Below are positions 63,351-64,000 of a stretch of 64,000 bases of DNA, piece after piece. Location: assembly GCA_913020045.1 (NCBI GenBank), contig CAJWBE010000014.1:18276-82275 (forward strand), written 5' to 3'. The position numbers and the translations under genes are program-made. Origin of the DNA: an uncultured Oleiphilus sp. (lineage in GTDB: Bacteria > Pseudomonadota > Gammaproteobacteria > Pseudomonadales > Oleiphilaceae). The notes beneath the pieces were generated by a model that searched no databases, was not told the DNA's origin, and saw only the letters and a list, made by a program, of their open reading frames with translations. Position 1 is the stretch's first letter. Every line of letters begins with the position of its first letter.

Positions 63351-64000
63351 TTGCGTAAACTCATCTTGGCACTTGTCTGTGCTTCTCTCACCACCATCGC
63401 ACCCAGTGCAATGGCATGGTGGGGCTATACCAAAACGAAAAACCCAATCGTTTTGGTTCATGGCGTTACTGGTTTCAATACAATCGGTGGCCTCATTAAC
63501 TACTTTCATACGATACCTTATAACCTTGAGCGAAGCGGCGCGAAAGTCTATTCAGCAAGCGTTTCGTTTGTGAATACCAGTGAGGAGCGTGGTCAGCAGT
63601 TGGCTAGCTATATTTCTGGTTTGAATGCATCGAAGGTTAATATTATGGCGCATAGCCAGGGTGCACCGACTGCACGTGTGACTGCGTCACTGATCCCGAA
63701 CAAGATCGCCTCTATTACTTCAATCAACGGCGTGAACTACGGCTCGAAGGTTGCTGATGTGTTGCGAGGCGCCATTCAACCCGGCTCGAATGTAGAAGGC
63801 GGCGTGAACGCAATTGCCAATGCTGTGGGCAGTATCGTGAACAAATTGTCCAGTTCTAACAATCCACAAAATGGTGTTGGCGCCTTAGAAACACTAACGA
63901 CGCAAGGCACTATTGCACTGAACAATGCTTTGGGCTGGAAAGGTGTGAACCGCACTTACTGTCAGGGCTCTAGCGAGAACGTCAGTATTTCTGGCAACAA
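63351..64000 (+). CDS. Secreted triacylglycerol lipase, Pseudomonas type I (3' truncated by window edge)
   Basis: A secreted esterase/lipase whose first 216 codons are in the window; the frame is open to the right edge. Start is TTG 63351 with GGGAG 7 bases upstream. The signal peptide MRKLILALVCASLTTIAPSAMA is followed by WWGYTKTKNPIVLVHGVTGF, the oxyanion-hole HG at 37-38. MAHSQGAP has the nucleophile S102 in an AHSQG variant of GxSxG. The layout (TSEERGQQL, LIPNKIASITSI, GVNYGSKVADVLR) resembles P. aeruginosa LipA. Type I lipases usually need a Lif foldase encoded beside them; that region is outside the window. Confidence 0.92.
   Translation, partial: MRKLILALVCASLTTIAPSAMAWWGYTKTKNPIVLVHGVTGFNTIGGLINYFHTIPYNLERSGAKVYSASVSFVNTSEERGQQLASYISGLNASKVNIMAHSQGAPTARVTASLIPNKIASITSINGVNYGSKVADVLRGAIQPGSNVEGGVNAIANAVGSIVNKLSSSNNPQNGVGALETLTTQGTIALNNALGWKGVNRTYCQGSSENVSISGN

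Overview
The window looks like a chromosomal stretch of a free-living, probably marine, gammaproteobacterium near the Pseudomonas/Marinobacter/Cellvibrio assemblage. This rests on the proteins and gene order: parC followed at once by serB, a peroxiredoxin-rnt-motY-argG block that I recall in similar order in Pseudomonas aeruginosa, a two-domain alcohol-forming fatty acyl-CoA reductase of the Marinobacter wax-ester type, and a Pseudomonas-type lipase at the right edge. GC looks moderate by eye. No rRNA, tRNA, CRISPR array, transposase gene or prophage was recognised.

Layout. 1-15 kb is housekeeping: parC (5' end outside the window), serB, a small RHH-like protein, ppc, a YbaK-HDOD fusion, adk, tsaB, uppP, a small unknown gene, rsmJ and plsB. 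15-19.7 kb holds a three-gene ABC system of the GldA/F/G kind (ATPase, permease, auxiliary membrane protein) and murI. 19.7-26 kb is a signalling block: an HDOD histidine kinase, a response regulator with PAS, GGDEF and EAL domains, and a divergent MinD/FleN-like ATPase. acs and a spermidine-synthase-like gene follow.

28.9-30.9 kb is an accessory patch. It contains two 182-bp direct repeats around a perfect 18-bp inverted repeat of REP type, a frameshifted DUF3859 gene, an attC-like dyad, a small lipoprotein and a small membrane protein. Next come an amidase, a YkgJ-type cysteine-cluster protein, a DoxX-like protein, a 1656-residue surface protein with an outer-membrane barrel, and an M16 metalloprotease lipoprotein.

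42-51.6 kb carries the fatty acyl-CoA reductase, peroxiredoxin, rnt, motY, argG, a MerR regulator facing an old-yellow-enzyme gene across a textbook MerR operator, and a class III CoA transferase. 51.6-58.3 kb has a dienelactone hydrolase, an APC permease and a tight trio of glutamine-synthetase-like ligase, aldehyde dehydrogenase and iron-type alcohol dehydrogenase. The trio suggests gamma-glutamylation-type catabolism of an amine or amino alcohol.

58.3-64 kb holds a TPR-sulfotransferase, a second YceK-like lipoprotein, and a 2.0-kb segment with GST-like and FAD monooxygenase genes. That segment is bounded by 18-bp inverted repeats (16/18 identical) whose left copy lies beside a 25-bp duplication. 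A secreted lipase is cut by the right edge.

Strongest candidates for something undescribed: the HDOD-kinase/GGDEF-EAL/MinD-like neighbourhood, the chimeric surface protein with a sorting-signal-like segment in its middle, the inverted-repeat-bounded GST/monooxygenase segment, and the repeat patch at 29-30.2 kb. All assignments come from reading the sequence and remembered family features; no database search was run.
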